Part shown: positions 39,817 to 48,104 of the stretch, piece by piece | Numbering within the stretch: the stretch's first letter is position 1 | Layout: each line of letters opens with the position of its first letter | Source of the DNA: Chryseobacterium rhizosphaerae | GTDB taxonomy: Bacteria > Bacteroidota > Bacteroidia > Flavobacteriales > Weeksellaceae | Reading direction: 5' to 3' | Assembly (NCBI RefSeq): GCF_003385455.1 | Contig: NZ_QNUF01000011.1 | Location: forward strand, 62,001-126,000 | DNA length: 64,000 nt | Program-made: the position numbers and the translations under genes | Notes under the pieces: model-generated | Database searches by the model: none | Seen by the model: the letters and a program-made list of their open reading frames with translations, nothing else | Told to the model about the DNA's origin: nothing

Positions 39817-40705
39817 CCTTTCTTAAGTTTTCAAATTCTAAATCTTTCGATGATCTTTTTACAAAATCCCTGATATTGGTAAAATCATTTTCCATGGTAT
39901 CTTTATCAGGAAAGGTTTTCGCAAATTTCACAAGGTCTCCTCTTAAGAAAACATCTTCTATTATTTTTTCGTTATCCTGAGAAATGGTATTGTTCTTTTT
40001 CATGACATCAATAAGGTCATCGGTAAGAAGTACATCTGCAGGAAGATGATATTGTTTGGCTATAAAAGTTCTGGAAATATCGATCAGTTCTACATAGAAT
40101 GAACGGAAATTACCTCCTTCAATATATTTTTTCTTTTTAAGGGAATCTAACTCTTTTAATGTTTGGTTGGTCGCTACCACCGGTGAACTCTTGGATTTTC
40201 TTCCCCATTTCACAATCATGATAATAGCCACAATCAAAGCAATACCTGCTAAAGCTGCCAGAATATAGAATTTATATAGTTCCCAATAATCTTTTGCATC
40301 AAGTTTGACTTCTTTATTCTTCATGATATCATTAATCTGGTCAGCCTTTTGAGCTGTATTAATGACATCTATCTCATAAGGAATAGTCTTCAGTATTTTA
40401 TCTCCCACTTTAAATTCCAGCTCAGGAATGGTAAATTTTCCTTCTTCAAAAACAGCAAACTCTATTTTCCTTTCGTATAAATTGGCATTTTGTCCGATGC
40501 TGTCTTTTGTTTCTTCAAAGTGAAAAGGAAGCAATTCATTTTTAGCTGCAGAGATCACCTGCTGATCATGAATATTGTCAATTTTTATAACAAAGTGATT
40601 GACTTCACCTAACGCAATAGTTTTCTTCTCTATATTGGAAGATAATATCTGTGAAAAAGCATTGACACAGATAAAAAAAGATAATATTAATAGTGTTTTT
40701 TTCAA
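39809..40705 (-). CDS. Bat-operon membrane protein (DUF4381-like position)
   Basis: A 298-residue exported and membrane-anchored protein: signal peptide MKKTLLILSFFICVNAFSQ, a periplasmic beta domain (about residues 20-120), a single helix (FYILAALAGIALIVAIIMIV, about 150-169) and a basic cytoplasmic helical part of about 125 residues, with YVELIDISRTFIAKQYHLPAD and VFLRGDLVKFAKTFPDKDTM. The cytoplasmic part resembles the protein usually encoded between the DUF58 gene and batA in Bacteroidota. Its role in the Bat complex is unknown. It overlaps batA by 8 bp. Confidence 0.72.
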   Translation of the reverse strand: MKKTLLILSFFICVNAFSQILSSNIEKKTIALGEVNHFVIKIDNIHDQQVISAAKNELLPFHFEETKDSIGQNANLYERKIEFAVFEEGKFTIPELEFKVGDKILKTIPYEIDVINTAQKADQINDIMKNKEVKLDAKDYWELYKFYILAALAGIALIVAIIMIVKWGRKSKSSPVVATNQTLKELDSLKKKKYIEGGNFRSFYVELIDISRTFIAKQYHLPADVLLTDDLIDVMKKNNTISQDNEKIIEDVFLRGDLVKFAKTFPDKDTMENDFTNIRDFVKRSSKDLEFENLRKDV

Positions 40706-40773
40706 TTTTCAAATAATAAATTCAGGCTAATGCCTACTGTTTTATTTCTCATTCTAATCTATTGGCTACCGTT

Positions 40774-41637
40774 TTATTTTTTCTGGAAATAGCTATACAG
40801 CAGTTTTGAATAATCTGAACCTGTATTGATATTCATAAAACTGGCCGAGCTGTTGGAAAAATCTTCTTCCAGGGCTCTTAACTTCTGTTTTTGCGCTTCC
40901 GCAAAAGTATACCGCCATCTGGCGCTGGAAGTATTGGCCCATATTTGTTTTCCTGTTTCTACATCATATAGCAGCGTATATCCCACATCAGGAATTTCAT
41001 TATCCTTTTCATCATAAATCCGCATTCCCAGCAGCTGGTGTTTTTTTGAAGCCACTCTCAGCATTTTAGAATCATATTCATCTTCAAAATCCGAAAACAG
41101 GAATACCAGAGATTTTCTTTTAAAAATTCCCATCATATACTCCAATGCTTTGTCTATTTTAGACTCTGCAGGAACATAATCGGCTGTCAGGATATTGCTG
41201 ATGATAGAAAGGATATGTTTTCTCCCTTTCTGTGGTGGAATTACTTTATATACTTTGTCAGCAAACAGAATCAGTCCCACCTTATCATTATTTCCGGCGG
41301 CTGAAAACCCTAAGCTGGCTGCAATTTCAGCAACATATTCCCTCTTCAGCTGAGTCTTCGTTCCATAATCCATTGAAGCTGAAATATCTACCAGAATCAT
41401 CATGGTAAGCTCTCTTTCCTCCTCCATTACTTTTACAAACGGTTCACGGAAACGCGCCGTTTTATTCCAGTCGATTCTTCTTATTTCATCTCCAAACTGA
41501 TAGGGACGGACTTCCGAAAAAGTCATCCCCTGCCCCTTAAAGGCACTGTGATATTGCCCCATCAAAGCAGCCTCCGTCTTTTTTCTGGTACGGATTTCTA
41601 TCTGCTTTACTTTTTTTACAATATCTTTTATCTGCAT
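40774..41637 (-). CDS. DUF58 domain-containing protein
   Basis: A 287-residue cytoplasmic protein of the DUF58 family, a VWA-like fold found in MoxR operons. The family signature AFKGQGMTFSEVRPYQFGDE (about residues 34-53) and IRRIDWNKTARFREPFVK are present. The VWA-type metal site is DISASMDYGTK (about 83-93) and FLFSDFEDEYD (about 184-194). DUF58 proteins are predicted clients or adaptors of MoxR ATPases. It lies between the SSAT-like acetyltransferase and the membrane protein at 39809-40705. Confidence 0.9.
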   Translation of the reverse strand: MQIKDIVKKVKQIEIRTRKKTEAALMGQYHSAFKGQGMTFSEVRPYQFGDEIRRIDWNKTARFREPFVKVMEEERELTMMILVDISASMDYGTKTQLKREYVAEIAASLGFSAAGNNDKVGLILFADKVYKVIPPQKGRKHILSIISNILTADYVPAESKIDKALEYMMGIFKRKSLVFLFSDFEDEYDSKMLRVASKKHQLLGMRIYDEKDNEIPDVGYTLLYDVETGKQIWANTSSARWRYTFAEAQKQKLRALEEDFSNSSASFMNINTGSDYSKLLYSYFQKK

Positions 41638-41712
41638 ATGCTGATGTAAGGTTTAATAATTTACGGGATTTGTATAGCATAATGATACCATTCCACTTCC
41701 CATCTTTATCTT

Positions 41713-42171
41713 TTAATCTTTCAATTCAATGGACACATTCAGCCATTCATTATCAAATTTCGTACTGTACTTTTTGTAGAAATTGATAGCCGGCTCATTC
41801 CAGTTCAATACCTGAAATACCATTCCACTGTAATCATTTAATTTTCCATGCTCCAGTGTTGCATCAAATAATTTTTTTCCAATCTGCATTCCTCTCATTC
41901 TTTCGGTTACGACCAAATCTTCAAGATACAGTCTTCTTCCTTTCCAGGTTGAATATCTGTCGTAATACAACGAAATCCCTACAATTTCACCATTAATTTC
42001 AGCGACAAAAGCACCCCATACCGGAGACGGTCCAAAGCCATCTTCAGTAAACTGATCTAGCGTTACCGTTACTTCATGTAATGCTTTTTCGTATTCAGCA
42101 AGCTCCTTAATCAGGGCAAGCATTGATTTACAGTCTTCTTGAACTGCTTTTCTGATTACAACATCACTCAT
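41713..42171 (-). CDS. GNAT acetyltransferase (SSAT-like), inside the bat operon
   Basis: A 152-residue GNAT protein. The segments LIKELAEYEKALHEVTVT (about residues 20-37), WKGRRLYLEDLVVTERMRGMQIGKKLF (about 77-103) and FQVLNWNEPAINFYKKY (about 120-136) match the spermidine/spermine and thialysine N-acetyltransferase (SSAT) group, so a polyamine or other primary amine is the likely acceptor. The start codon overlaps the moxR stop (TAATG), so it is translationally coupled to moxR. It is an unusual passenger in a bat operon. Confidence 0.85.
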   Translation of the reverse strand: MSDVVIRKAVQEDCKSMLALIKELAEYEKALHEVTVTLDQFTEDGFGPSPVWGAFVAEINGEIVGISLYYDRYSTWKGRRLYLEDLVVTERMRGMQIGKKLFDATLEHGKLNDYSGMVFQVLNWNEPAINFYKKYSTKFDNEWLNVSIELKD

Positions 42172-43175
42172 TATGGCGCCTGGATTTTTGCTAAAATTCT
42201 GTTGATGATCTCTTCTGTTGAAATTTCTTCTGCCTCCGCTTCAAAAGTTAAGCCCATTCTGTGTCTCAGCACATCTTTGGCCAGCGCTTTTACATCTTCA
42301 GGAATAACAAAAGCTCTACCTTTTAAGAATGCATAAGCTCGTGAAGCAATCGCAAGGTTAATGGATGCTCTTGGAGAAGCTCCGAAACTGATATAATTTT
42401 TAAGTTCGGAAAGTCCGTAATTTTCCGGATAACGTGTCGCAAACACCATATCCAGGATATATTTTTCAATTTTCTCATCCAGATAAATCTGGTTGATCAA
42501 TTCTTTAGCATCTACGATATCCTGAAGAGAAATTACCGGATTTACAGTAGGTTGATGCGAAGTGGAAACCATCCTCATTACTTTCCTTTCATCTTCAAAA
42601 GACGGGTAATCTATGGTACACTTCAGCATAAAACGGTCACTCTGTGCTTCCGGCAACAGGTAAGTTCCTTCCTGATCAATCGGGTTTTGAGTAGCCAATA
42701 CCAAAAATGGTTTAGGAAGCTTCATGGTTTCATCACCAATAGTGACCTGCTTTTCCTGCATCACTTCCAGCAGGGCAGACTGCACCTTTGCCGGTGCACG
42801 GTTGATCTCATCCGCTAGTACAAAATTCGCGAATACAGGACCTCTTTTTATTGAAAAATCATTGTCTTTGATATTATAGATCATTGTTCCTACCACATCT
42901 GCAGGAAGCAGATCCGGAGTAAACTGAATCCTTGAGAACTCGCCATGAACAGCATCCGCCAACGTTTTTATCGCTAAAGTTTTGGCCAGTCCCGGAACTC
43001 CTTCAAGAAGTACGTGACCATTTCCCAAAAGCCCTACCAAAAGGCGGTCTATCATGTATTCCTGCCCAATAATAACTTTGTTGATTTCCTGTCTCAGAAG
43101 AGAAAATAAATAGTTTTTTTCTTTTACTTTTTCCGTCAACTGACGGATATCTTCTGCTTGAAATGTATCTGACAT
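42171..43175 (-). CDS. MoxR family AAA+ ATPase
   Basis: A 334-residue AAA+ chaperone-like ATPase. Visible motifs are Walker A LLEGVPGLAKT (about residues 58-68), Walker B NFVLADEINRAPAKVQSALL (about 117-136), sensor 1 LVLATQNPIDQEGTYLLPEAQ-type region (split: ATQNPIDQEG at about 159-168, then LPEAQSDRFM) and the C-terminal lid with FGASPRASINL (about 269-279). The ATG at 43175 (MSDTFQAEDI) was chosen; an upstream frame adding 15 residues is less likely. It heads the moxR-GNAT-DUF58-bat operon of eight genes and probably remodels the VWA proteins encoded after it. Confidence 0.93.
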   Translation of the reverse strand: MSDTFQAEDIRQLTEKVKEKNYLFSLLRQEINKVIIGQEYMIDRLLVGLLGNGHVLLEGVPGLAKTLAIKTLADAVHGEFSRIQFTPDLLPADVVGTMIYNIKDNDFSIKRGPVFANFVLADEINRAPAKVQSALLEVMQEKQVTIGDETMKLPKPFLVLATQNPIDQEGTYLLPEAQSDRFMLKCTIDYPSFEDERKVMRMVSTSHQPTVNPVISLQDIVDAKELINQIYLDEKIEKYILDMVFATRYPENYGLSELKNYISFGASPRASINLAIASRAYAFLKGRAFVIPEDVKALAKDVLRHRMGLTFEAEAEEISTEEIINRILAKIQAP

Positions 43176-43474
43176 AGCTTGATTTAAAATAGGTGGTAAA
43201 TTTCTGATAAATACTTGCATTAATCAACACAATCAATGCCATTATTGAGTTAAAGTTTGTTAAATATTCCGGGCTTGACAAGGGATTTAAGATAATACAA
43301 ACTGAGTTTCTTATACATACAGCCCATTCACATGGAAGCTTCTCCGGATGTATCTGGGATTTTTCTGCTATGAAAGCAGCATTTTATCAGTATCCTATAA
43401 AAAATGTTGTGATATTTTTACCACAACATTTTTATTATATCAAATTACAAATCTGTTACAAATTTTTCATCGTA
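43176..43474. other. 300-bp gap; contains one terminator
   Basis: The gap holds the moxR upstream region and a strong hairpin at 43400-43433, listed separately. No other gene or fold is seen. Confidence 0.45.
43400..43433. terminator. Bidirectional intrinsic terminator
   Basis: The perfect 12-bp stem AAAAATGTTGTG/CACAACATTTTT has a 10-base loop. On the minus strand it follows the secreted protein gene at 43475. Confidence 0.85.
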
Positions 43475-44776
43475 TCAAAGCTTTGTAATGGTAATGGTAA
43501 ATACATCTTCGGGCTTATCTTCAGAATCTTCGTAAGATCCCACATTTATATAATATTCTGTTCCTGCCGTGGTAGTAATGGTAATAGTTTCCGAACTACC
43601 GCCACCGCCGTTATCTTTTGTACCCACACAAGTCAAGCTGTTACACGATCCTTTATATACTCCTATTTTGGGATCGAAAGAAATGGTTGCAGGAGCCACT
43701 TTAATGGTATACTGGCCACCCTCTCCCGTAAATTTAAACCAGAGTCCATCATTCATTCCATCGTTGGGGCATGCCATTATAAATCCGGCATTATTGGTAG
43801 AAGACATTCCGTCACTCTGTGTATACGAATAAGGAAAAACAGATGCCAGCAAAGCTCCGGAACAGGCATCATTTACCGGTATTGGAGGAATGGTTTTAAA
43901 AACATTATCTGTACAGCCGGAAGATTCACCATTGGCAGAAACAGCTGTTACTTTTAAATAATAACTGGTATCTCTCGTAAGAACAATTGATGGTGAAAGA
44001 TTAAAGTTGGCAGCAGTCACAACCTGCTGGTTGATAATATCTGTACCTCCGGGACTCGTCCCTAAGGAAACTTTGTAAGAAGTAGCTCCTATAACAGGTT
44101 GCCAGCTAATAGTAGGGGATAAAGAAATAAACTGAGCATTGTTTGCCGGATAAAGGATAAAAGGGCACGCAGGGGTAGACTTGGCCGTCAGTCCAGCAAT
44201 CGTTATTGACGATTTATAATCCGCTCTTATTCCACCGGGTGGAGAAGCCGGATCAACAACCGCCTGATCTCCTTTGTAATAAAGGATAGAATTTGGAATA
44301 TATGGATACACACGAAAAACTTCGTCAAAATTATTAATATCAATGCTTGGAGCATTTTCTCTTGCTGCCACCACTAAATTATCTGTATTATTATAGGCAA
44401 ATGGTGTAGTAAAGGCAATCTCCACTTTACCATTATTCTTCGTTACCGTACCTGCAAATACCTGAGTAAGTTGTGAAGAGGGAATCCAGTCTGTACCGGA
44501 AGTAAATGCTGTTTTCGGAGTATGCCCAAGATAAACCGTCCAGTCTGAAGAATCAGCAATACTGGATGATGGGTCTAAATAAAAGGTAAGACCTGTAATA
44601 GTTCCTGCTGCAGTCGCATTTAATTCCTGTTTAGGATAAATCTGCTGTACATAGGAGTAGGAAAAAAAGCTACTGACAGGCGCTGTGCCTACATTGGTGC
44701 TTCCGATATTTAAATTGATCTGAGCTTTAAACATCAAGACTGTCAATAATAAAAATAAAAGTAAATTTTTCTTCAT
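43475..44776 (-). CDS. Secreted protein with a fibronectin III-like segment
   Basis: A 433-residue exported protein (signal peptide MKKNLLLFLLLTVLMFKAQ). After it comes a beta domain (about residues 20-190) that resembles a jelly roll. Then a fibronectin III-like segment: SPTISWQPVIGATSYKVSLG (about 218-237), with DTSYYLKVTAVSANGES. Finally a C-terminal beta domain contains DGLWFKFTGEGGQYTIKVAP and GTEYYINVGSYED, typical of pre-peptidase-type or GEVED-type domains of secreted enzymes. No catalytic residues and no T9SS domain were seen. It is divergent from the PNGase F-like gene, 228 bp away, and might be co-regulated with it. Confidence 0.72.
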   Translation of the reverse strand: MKKNLLLFLLLTVLMFKAQINLNIGSTNVGTAPVSSFFSYSYVQQIYPKQELNATAAGTITGLTFYLDPSSSIADSSDWTVYLGHTPKTAFTSGTDWIPSSQLTQVFAGTVTKNNGKVEIAFTTPFAYNNTDNLVVAARENAPSIDINNFDEVFRVYPYIPNSILYYKGDQAVVDPASPPGGIRADYKSSITIAGLTAKSTPACPFILYPANNAQFISLSPTISWQPVIGATSYKVSLGTSPGGTDIINQQVVTAANFNLSPSIVLTRDTSYYLKVTAVSANGESSGCTDNVFKTIPPIPVNDACSGALLASVFPYSYTQSDGMSSTNNAGFIMACPNDGMNDGLWFKFTGEGGQYTIKVAPATISFDPKIGVYKGSCNSLTCVGTKDNGGGGSSETITITTTAGTEYYINVGSYEDSEDKPEDVFTITITKL

Positions 44777-44979
44777 CATTAATAAAATTACCATTGAATA
44801 CGATGCTAATTTAATAATAAAATTTCAACATTAATGATAAATATAATTATTTAATAAAATTCATTTACACCTTTCATTGAAAACACCTTTTATCACTTAT
44901 TTTTTACACTATTAACAACAAAAAGCTATTTAATTTAAAAATCGATCTAACCAAATGTGTTTTTAAGTACATATTTTAA

Positions 44980-44987
44980 TACATTTG
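44980..44987 (+). promoter_or_regulatory. TAnnTTTG element of the PNGase F-like gene
   Basis: TACATTTG is a perfect -7 match 17 bp before the ATG at 45005. It lies inside a longer upstream in-frame extension, which supports the shorter start. Confidence 0.6.
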
Positions 44988-45004
44988 TAACAAATACCAA
45001 TCAC

Positions 45005-46342
45005 ATGTATAAAAAGCTATTTTTTGTCAGTCTTTTGTTTGCAAGTTTTTTTAAATCACAAACCACTACAGTAACCAATGTGATTTCTCAGGCAGTGTTT
45101 TATGACGGCTATGCCGCTACAGTATCCGCTCCTGTTCCCAACGGGTTGATCAGACTGAACAATGCCAGATATACAAGAAAGCTTACAGATGCCGAAATGG
45201 ACTCTTTTAAAGCAAAGATTGCAATGAGAGTCACCATAGGCGCATTATGTGATAACTATGACCGTCTGGGTGAGGTCTTTTTAGCATTAGTACCCAAAAA
45301 CCAAGCTACTTACACGATAAACGATGCTAATGTAAAAAGGATTGAAGCAGGGAGATACATCACCCCTTTTATGAATATGAATCGTTCCCCTATGGAAGTT
45401 CCCTACACTTACGATGTAAGCAATCTGTACAGTATATTTCATGACGCCACCCTACGCAGCACCTATGATATATATATGGAACTGGATGTTTTTGGTGTGC
45501 CTTACGCAGCAAACAATGAAGTTCCGGGATGCTCCGGCAGGAATGATGTATTTACAGGAACTCTTACTTTCTTTTCAACCGATACAGGGGCTACTGCGAC
45601 GGACTACAACACCATTGCTCCTATCCTGAGCTATAACAGACTTAATAATTACAACAGTACAGATACTGCCGGTGAAACGGTTAGAATTGTAAATTTTAAT
45701 TTACCTGATCCGGTTACCAACGCCCGTTTCTTTGTGATCTCTACCCCACATGGTGCCAACAGCGGCGGTGAAGAATATATAAGAAGACAAAATTACACCT
45801 ATGTAGACGATGTACAGGTACTCACCTATACCCCCGGAGGAATTTCGTGTGAACCCTACAGAGTATACAACACTCAAGGTAACGGAATCTATGGTGCTAC
45901 TCCAAAAACACTTGCAGAATGGACTTCCTGGAATAACTGGTGTCCGGGCAACGCCGTTCCTATACGTGGATTCAGCTTAGCTAATATGACCGCAGGAAAT
46001 CACACCCTTAAACATACCATCCCTACGGCTGTTTTCAATCAACAGCAGGGAGATGTATACCTATCTGTCTATATGCAGGGTAAGAGCAATGCTACCTTGA
46101 ATGTTAAGGACATTAAAACAATCGATGTCAGCATATATCCCAATCCTACTCCTGATTTTGTAACCATCAAATCAGAGACTGCTGTGGCCTCTGTTACAGT
46201 CTTCAGTATGGATGGAAAAAAATTATCTGAAACCTACAGAGAAAACAAGGTAGATCTTTCCGGATACAGCACAGGAGTTTACTTTTTGAATATTGTACTG
46301 AAAGACGGAACAGCTTTTAAACATAAGATCATTAAGAAATAA
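45005..46342 (+). CDS. PNGase F-like secreted protein with T9SS sorting domain
   Basis: A 445-residue secreted protein. The signal peptide is MYKKLFFVSLLFASFFKSQ. The body resembles peptide-N-glycosidase F, the Elizabethkingia enzyme that releases N-glycans: ALCDNYDRLGEVFL (Cys 82, Asp 86) recalls the CDEWDRYANVYV segment with catalytic Asp 60; GRYITPF (116-122) recalls GRFITPY; HG at 249-250 with EEY at 256-258 recalls the second-domain acidic site; and NNWCPGNAVPIR (about 310-321) recalls GWCPGMAVPTR. The C-terminus (about 372-445, SIYPNPTPDFVTI ... GVYFLNI ... KHKIIKK) is a type A T9SS sorting domain. The match is by memory and distant; activity is not proven. Start chosen 48 bp inside a longer frame because of the signal peptide and promoter. 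Confidence 0.78.
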   Translation: MYKKLFFVSLLFASFFKSQTTTVTNVISQAVFYDGYAATVSAPVPNGLIRLNNARYTRKLTDAEMDSFKAKIAMRVTIGALCDNYDRLGEVFLALVPKNQATYTINDANVKRIEAGRYITPFMNMNRSPMEVPYTYDVSNLYSIFHDATLRSTYDIYMELDVFGVPYAANNEVPGCSGRNDVFTGTLTFFSTDTGATATDYNTIAPILSYNRLNNYNSTDTAGETVRIVNFNLPDPVTNARFFVISTPHGANSGGEEYIRRQNYTYVDDVQVLTYTPGGISCEPYRVYNTQGNGIYGATPKTLAEWTSWNNWCPGNAVPIRGFSLANMTAGNHTLKHTIPTAVFNQQQGDVYLSVYMQGKSNATLNVKDIKTIDVSIYPNPTPDFVTIKSETAVASVTVFSMDGKKLSETYRENKVDLSGYSTGVYFLNIVLKDGTAFKHKIIKK

Positions 46343-46388
46343 AATGAATAGTATCCCTTCAAGGTATTTAAATTCAACCCTACAAAAG

Positions 46389-46420
46389 CCTCTTTGGAAA
46401 ATATCCTGAAGAGGTTTTTT
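46389..46420 (+). terminator. Intrinsic terminator
   Basis: CCTCTT/AAGAGG stem (14-base loop) followed by six T. Confidence 0.75.
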
Positions 46421-46583
46421 ATGACTATCTGGTTTTACATTTCAAAAAGCCCTGTCGTTTGAAAAAGGAAAATTAAAAGGCTTAAAACGCTGTTATTATA
46501 GAAAAAAGCGCAAGAATATAATGATAATTAGCTCTTTTTTTGAATAGTTAAAAAACTTTAACTCTAATCCCTCATTCAAAAAA

Positions 46584-46614
46584 TTGTCATTTCCAGTTTA
46601 TTAAACTATTTTTG
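46584..46614 (+). promoter_or_regulatory. Promoter of the DinB-family gene
   Basis: TTG (46584-46586), a 20-bp gap, then TATTTTTG (46607-46614). Start codon 20 bp later. Confidence 0.7.
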
Positions 46615-46634
46615 GAGATTAAAAAAACTGCAAA

Positions 46635-47105
46635 ATGAACTATCATTTTCAAGCACACAGACAGGTAAGAAGAAACCTTCTGGACATCCTGCAGAATACT
46701 TCTCATGAGGATCTTCTGTTGATTCCGGATGGCTTCAACAACAATATATATTGGAATATTGCACATACAGTTGCCACACAGCAGCTGCTGCATTATTATC
46801 TGAGTGGAAACCCTTTCCGTATTGATAAGTACTGGATTGAAACTTATAAAAAGGGGACTTTGCCTAATCTCAATGTTCAGAAATCAGAAGTGGAAGATTT
46901 GGAATTCCTGCTTACTGAAACTTCAAAGATCTTAATGAAAGATTATGACAGTGATTTCTTTTCAGATTACACACCCTATACAACCAGTTTCGGAATGGAT
47001 TTAAAAAGTATTCAGGATGCCATTATCTTTAATAACATGCATGAAAGCTTACATTACGGATATGCAATGGCTCAGAAAAGAGCTATTTTGGGCGAAAAAT
47101 ATTAA
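46635..47105 (+). CDS. DinB family protein
   Basis: A 156-residue four-helix-bundle protein of the DinB/DfsB superfamily. Metal ligand histidines are suggested by NIYWNIAHTVATQQLLHYY (about residues 37-55; His 44) and NNMHESLHYGYAMAQKRAILG (about 134-154; His 137 and His 141). Members include bacillithiol transferases and enzymes of unknown activity. It is monocistronic, with a good promoter and a terminator at 47123-47149. A thiol-related role is possible, given the YpdA-like gene elsewhere in the window, but that is speculative. Confidence 0.88.
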   Translation: MNYHFQAHRQVRRNLLDILQNTSHEDLLLIPDGFNNNIYWNIAHTVATQQLLHYYLSGNPFRIDKYWIETYKKGTLPNLNVQKSEVEDLEFLLTETSKILMKDYDSDFFSDYTPYTTSFGMDLKSIQDAIIFNNMHESLHYGYAMAQKRAILGEKY

Positions 47106-47122
47106 ACAATTACCCTCTGATG

Positions 47123-47149
47123 AATAAGAGCCGTCACAGCTCTTATTTT
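47123..47149 (+). terminator. Intrinsic terminator
   Basis: Perfect 9-bp stem AATAAGAGC/GCTCTTATT, 7-base loop, then T-run. Confidence 0.8.
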
Positions 47150-47315
47150 AGGCAAAAAAATAAAACTGATGAGCCTTCAGAAGGGTTAATGAGTAAAAAT
47201 CAGGGAATTCATCCGGAGGAAAATAAAATTCATGTAAGCCCGGATGTTGTTTTACTACAAAACTGTAGAAGAGCCTCCCTACCTTGATTAGATTTAACAA
47301 TAGAAAAAATAAATT

Positions 47316-48068
47316 TTGACAAACGACAACAAAAAAGACGATTTTATTTTCGGACTTCGTCCTGTAATAGAAGCTATTGAAGCAGGAAAAACCATTGACA
47401 AGATCTTTGTGCAGAATGCACTTCAGGGTCCTATTTATGCTGAATTGAAAGCTGCTTTAGCAAAAAATAAAATCCGTCCCAATTATGTTCCGGTTGAAAA
47501 ACTGAACCGCTTTACGAGAAAAAACCACCAGGGTGTGGTTGCTTTTATTTCGGATGTTCCGTTTTATAAAGTAGAAGATATTGTCCCTCAATTATTTGAA
47601 GAAGGAAAAACACCTTTCTTATTGATTCTGGACAGACTTACCGATGTAAGAAACTTTGGTGCCATCTGCAGAACTGCAGAATGTGTGGGTATTGATGCGA
47701 TCATTATTCCGGAAAAAGGAGCTGCCCCAATCAATTCTGATGCGATAAAAACTTCTGCAGGAGCCATTTATAATATTAAAATTTGTAAAGAAAATAATCT
47801 TGCCCATGCCGTAGACTTTTTACAGCAAAGCGGGATCACGGTATTTGCGGCGAGTGAAAAAGCGCAAAAGTTAATTTATGATGTTAACTTCTCAGAACCT
47901 TGTGCTATTGTAATGGGAAATGAGGAAACCGGAATTTCTAAAGAAGTACTTCATCATTCGGATGAAAAAATAAAACTTCCTATTGAAGGAAAAACACAAT
48001 CTCTAAATGTTTCTGTCGCATGTGGTGCTATTCTGTATGAAGCGGTAAGACAGAAAATTTTGAAATAA
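47316..48068 (+). CDS. rlmB: 23S rRNA 2'-O-methyltransferase (TrmH/RlmB type)
   Basis: A 250-residue SPOUT-fold methyltransferase that 2'-O-methylates 23S rRNA (guanosine 2251 in E. coli for RlmB). The N-terminal L30e-like substrate domain begins FIFGLRPVIEAIEAGKTIDKIFV (residues 10-32). The SPOUT domain has ILDRLTDVRNFGAICRTAEC (about 108-127), a GAAPINSDAIKTSAGA block (about 138-153), IVMGNEETGIS (about 204-214) and the knot LPIEGKTQSLNVSVACGAILYE (about 226-247). The start appears to be TTG at 47316: an in-frame stop lies two codons upstream and no internal ATG fits. It lies 36 bp upstream of the DUF6263 lipoprotein gene. Confidence 0.92.
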   Translation: MTNDNKKDDFIFGLRPVIEAIEAGKTIDKIFVQNALQGPIYAELKAALAKNKIRPNYVPVEKLNRFTRKNHQGVVAFISDVPFYKVEDIVPQLFEEGKTPFLLILDRLTDVRNFGAICRTAECVGIDAIIIPEKGAAPINSDAIKTSAGAIYNIKICKENNLAHAVDFLQQSGITVFAASEKAQKLIYDVNFSEPCAIVMGNEETGISKEVLHHSDEKIKLPIEGKTQSLNVSVACGAILYEAVRQKILK

Positions 48069-48104
48069 TTCAGTTCAATAACACAACATTAAAAAAATTA
48101 GAAA

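Noticed and set aside
44957..45004. Longer start for the PNGase F-like gene
   Set aside because: A perfect TAnnTTTG promoter element (44980-44987) lies inside the extension and the signal peptide begins at 45005.
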